Assembly: GCA_017538635.1 (NCBI GenBank)
Contig: JAFYIM010000154.1
Coordinates: 1 to 9,170, forward strand
Direction: 5' to 3'
DNA from: a bacterium
GTDB taxonomy: Bacteria; UBA3054
Length of the DNA stretch: 9,170 bases
Positions 7,511 to 9,170 of the stretch are shown here, one piece after another. Below the pieces are notes generated by a model. The model was given only the letters and a program-made list of their open reading frames with translations. It was not told where the DNA came from and made no database searches. Each line of letters starts with the position of its first letter. Position 1 is the first letter of the stretch. A program made the position numbers and the translations under genes.

Positions 7511-8599
7511 TCATTTTCCCATGATCATTTTTTTGAATTCCGCGAAAAGATATCTGGAATCGTGGGGGCCGGGGCAGGACTCGGGATGGTACTGCACGGA
7601 GAAAGCCGGAAGCTTCTTGTGCCTTAATCCCTCGATGGTCTGGTCGTTCAGGTTGATGTGCGTCACTTCCATTATTTTGGGAACGCTTTCCAGTTTCACC
7701 GCGAAATTGTGGTTCTGGCTAGTGATCTCGACTTTCCCGGTCTTAAGGTTCTTGACGGGATGATTGCAGCCGTGATGGCCAAATTTCAGCCTTCCAGTCT
7801 CGGCGCCCAAGGCAAGGGCCAGAAGCTGGTGCCCTAAGCAGATGCCCATGATAGGCGCGAGGCCGAGCAAAAGCTTGATGTTTTTTACGGCGTAAGGCAG
7901 CGCGGCAGGGTCCGCCGGGCCGTTGGAAAGGAAGATGCCGTCCGGCTTCATGGCGATGATCTCGTCGGCGCTCGTTTTGGCCGGGACCACCGTGACGTTG
8001 GCGAAGGCTGAGAGCTGGCGCAGGATGTTCGTTTTTACGCCGAAGTCGTAGCAGACGACCAAGGGCGCGTCATGCCCGGCGTCGTTGAAGTTGTAGGAGT
8101 CCTTGGAAGTGACTTTGGCGGCGTAGTCCTGGCCGTCCAAGCCTTCCCAAGCCTTGGCTTTCATGATCGCTTCCTCGACCTTCATGGGCTTGTCTTCCAC
8201 ATGAAGGTAGGCTTTCTTATTGCCGTATTCCCTCAAGTGCAAGGTGAGGCTTCTGGTGTCCACCCCCCAGATCCCCGGGATCTTGTTCTTCTTCAGATAA
8301 TCGATCAAAGAAGAGGTGGAGCGGTAGTTGGAAGGCGCAGTCAAATCGCCTATCACAAGACCGTTCAGAAACAGCGAGCGCGATTCCCTATCCTCCCTGT
8401 TGACGCCGTAGTTGCCGACTTCCGCCGTGGTAAGCGTCACGAATTGGCCGGCGTAACTTGGATCAGTCAGGATCTCCTGGTATCCGCACATGCCGGTGTT
8501 GAAGACGACCTCCCCTACCCGATCCTTCGGAGAACCGAAGGAAACGCCGTGGAAGACCGTGCCGTCCTCCAGGGCAAGGAAGGCCTTGCGCTCTCTCAT
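7511..8599 (-). CDS. carA: Carbamoyl-phosphate synthase small subunit (glutaminase)
   Basis: CarA hydrolyses glutamine and channels ammonia to CarB. From ATG 8599 it has 362 residues, starting [13 protein letters not shown]. This aligns with the E. coli start (MIKSALLVLEDG) and puts the glutamine-site DPSY serine at 48, next to Ser47 of E. coli. The N-terminal CPSase domain covers about 1-180. A class I glutamine amidotransferase domain follows, with nucleophile Cys254 in GICLGHQ and the His338/Glu340 pair in QYHPES. The motif SNGPADP at 225-231 has Ala where the family usually has Gly. Alternative in-frame starts are ATG 8638 (13 more residues) and TTG 8650 (17 more); both overlap the end of purF, and none of the three starts has a good Shine-Dalgarno site. 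With start 8599 the gap to purF is 22 bases. The gene sits between purF and carB in one operon. Function is certain; the start is not. Confidence 0.96.
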   Translation of the reverse strand: MRERKAFLALEDGTVFHGVSFGSPKDRVGEVVFNTGMCGYQEILTDPSYAGQFVTLTTAEVGNYGVNREDRESRSLFLNGLVIGDLTAPSNYRSTSSLIDYLKKNKIPGIWGVDTRSLTLHLREYGNKKAYLHVEDKPMKVEEAIMKAKAWEGLDGQDYAAKVTSKDSYNFNDAGHDAPLVVCYDFGVKTNILRQLSAFANVTVVPAKTSADEIIAMKPDGIFLSNGPADPAALPYAVKNIKLLLGLAPIMGICLGHQLLALALGAETGRLKFGHHGCNHPVKNLKTGKVEITSQNHNFAVKLESVPKIMEVTHINLNDQTIEGLRHKKLPAFSVQYHPESCPGPHDSRYLFAEFKKMIMGK

Positions 8600-8621
8600 T
8601 GAGCGCCATTTCTCTATGAAT

Positions 8622-9170
8622 TCAGTAGGAGCGTTCATGCTTTTTTTCAAGATAATTCTTAATAGCCTGCTTTAACACTTTCTCTCCGCCGGGCGTGGGA
8701 TAATTTCCGGTGAAATACCAGTCCCCTGCGGCATCCGGACAGGCTTTTTTCAGGGCGGGCAAAGTCTGGAAGATGACTTCCACCTCGGCGCGCATGCCCT
8801 CCGGCTTCAAGAGATCCGCGATAGCTTTGGAAAGCTTAGCAAGCGGAATACTATTATAGGCTTTTCTCAAAGTTTCCGGAGTCGTCGGCACTTTGCCCTT
8901 CAGGAGTTTCACCAGCGCCCGGAAAGCGATGAGCTCCTCTAAGGAACTCATGTCGATGCCGTAGCAGTCCGGGAAAGCGATGGGCGGCGCGCTTGACGCG
9001 ATTATGACCTTCTTCGGCCTGAGCCTGTCCAGCATGGGAAGTATAGCGTTCTTCATAGTGTTGCCGCGGACGATGGAATCGTCCAGCACCACCAAGGTGT
9101 CCGTGTCATGCTCTATTAGCCCGTAGGTCACGTCGTAAACGTGCTGGTAGAATTCCGCCCTGCTGGCCGC
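8622..9170 (-). CDS. purF: Amidophosphoribosyltransferase, C-terminal part (5' end outside window)
   Basis: PurF catalyses the first committed step of purine synthesis, making phosphoribosylamine from PRPP and glutamine in the cytoplasm. The 182 visible residues are the C-terminal portion of the phosphoribosyltransferase domain. The frame is open to the window edge, and the GTG at 9131 is internal. The PRPP loop [12 protein letters not shown] is at visible residues 27-38; E. coli has [26 protein letters not shown] at 59-74 is the conserved PurF segment that follows. The tail carries [14 protein letters not shown] at 149-162 and ends KKHERSY. From memory this tail belongs to the long PurF of Bacteroidetes rather than the E. 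coli or B. subtilis type. The N-terminal glutaminase domain must lie outside the window. It is followed by carA after 22 bases, or with a short overlap if carA starts earlier. Confidence 0.93.
   Translation of the reverse strand, partial: AASRAEFYQHVYDVTYGLIEHDTDTLVVLDDSIVRGNTMKNAILPMLDRLRPKKVIIASSAPPIAFPDCYGIDMSSLEELIAFRALVKLLKGKVPTTPETLRKAYNSIPLAKLSKAIADLLKPEGMRAEVEVIFQTLPALKKACPDAAGDWYFTGNYPTPGGEKVLKQAIKNYLEKKHERSY

Noticed and set aside
5260..7524. Long + strand open frames opposite carB (5260-6114, 6533-7306, 6766-7524)
   Set aside because: They lie antisense to a secure carB, follow its GC-rich codon pattern, have low-complexity translations and show no domain or ribosome-binding site.
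8072..8602. Open frame of 176 residues on the + strand opposite carA
   Set aside because: It is antisense to conserved carA coding sequence and has no recognisable protein features.
1..9170. CRISPR arrays, insertion-sequence ends, tRNA genes or attachment sites
   Set aside because: Reading both strands I saw no regularly spaced direct repeats, no transposase, no cloverleaf-like sequence and no matching flanking repeats at the composition break.

Overview
The window joins two different kinds of DNA. The left part (about 1-4320, + strand) is AT-rich and carries three tightly spaced genes for secreted or surface proteins. The right part (4414-9170, - strand) is GC-rich and carries the nucleotide-biosynthesis operon purF-carA-carB. 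The two blocks converge on a short intergenic region with one rho-independent terminator. In 60-base lines that I counted, G+C is 33% at 601, 52% at 1261 and 38% at 3841 on the left, against 70% at 6541 and 60% at 8401 on the right.

Left block. The first gene is cut by the window edge. Its visible 328 residues begin with an Asp/Asn-rich, calcium-site-like stretch and end in a domain I do not recognise. Twelve bases after its stop comes a 312-residue protein with a signal peptide and no recognised family. Four bases after that comes a 791-residue secreted protein built from two copies of a GLUG-type beta-solenoid module, separated by an InlB-B-repeat-like linker. It ends in LPEP, a hydrophobic helix and RKR, which is a PEP-CTERM-like sorting tag. 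Spacing and ribosome-binding sites indicate one transcription unit that ends at the hairpin at 4346-4384.

Right block. Read leftwards, the operon holds the C-terminal third or so of amidophosphoribosyltransferase (purF, start outside the window), then carA and carB. The PurF tail ([14 protein letters not shown] near the C-terminus) is the long form I associate from memory with Bacteroidetes. CarA supplies ammonia from glutamine and CarB makes carbamoyl phosphate for pyrimidines and arginine. PurF uses glutamine and PRPP for the first step of purine synthesis, so the operon couples glutamine use for both nucleotide branches.

Organism. A PEP-CTERM-like tag, GLUG-type surface proteins and a large surface protein with Asp/Asn-rich motifs point to a Gram-negative bacterium. 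My best guess is the PVC group (Lentisphaerota, Kiritimatiellota or Verrucomicrobiota), perhaps a gut species. This is inference; there is no rRNA or other phylogenetic marker in the window. I found no tRNA, rRNA, CRISPR array, insertion sequence or complete phage gene. No stretch of 300 bases lacks a gene. The most novel content is the secreted three-gene cassette.
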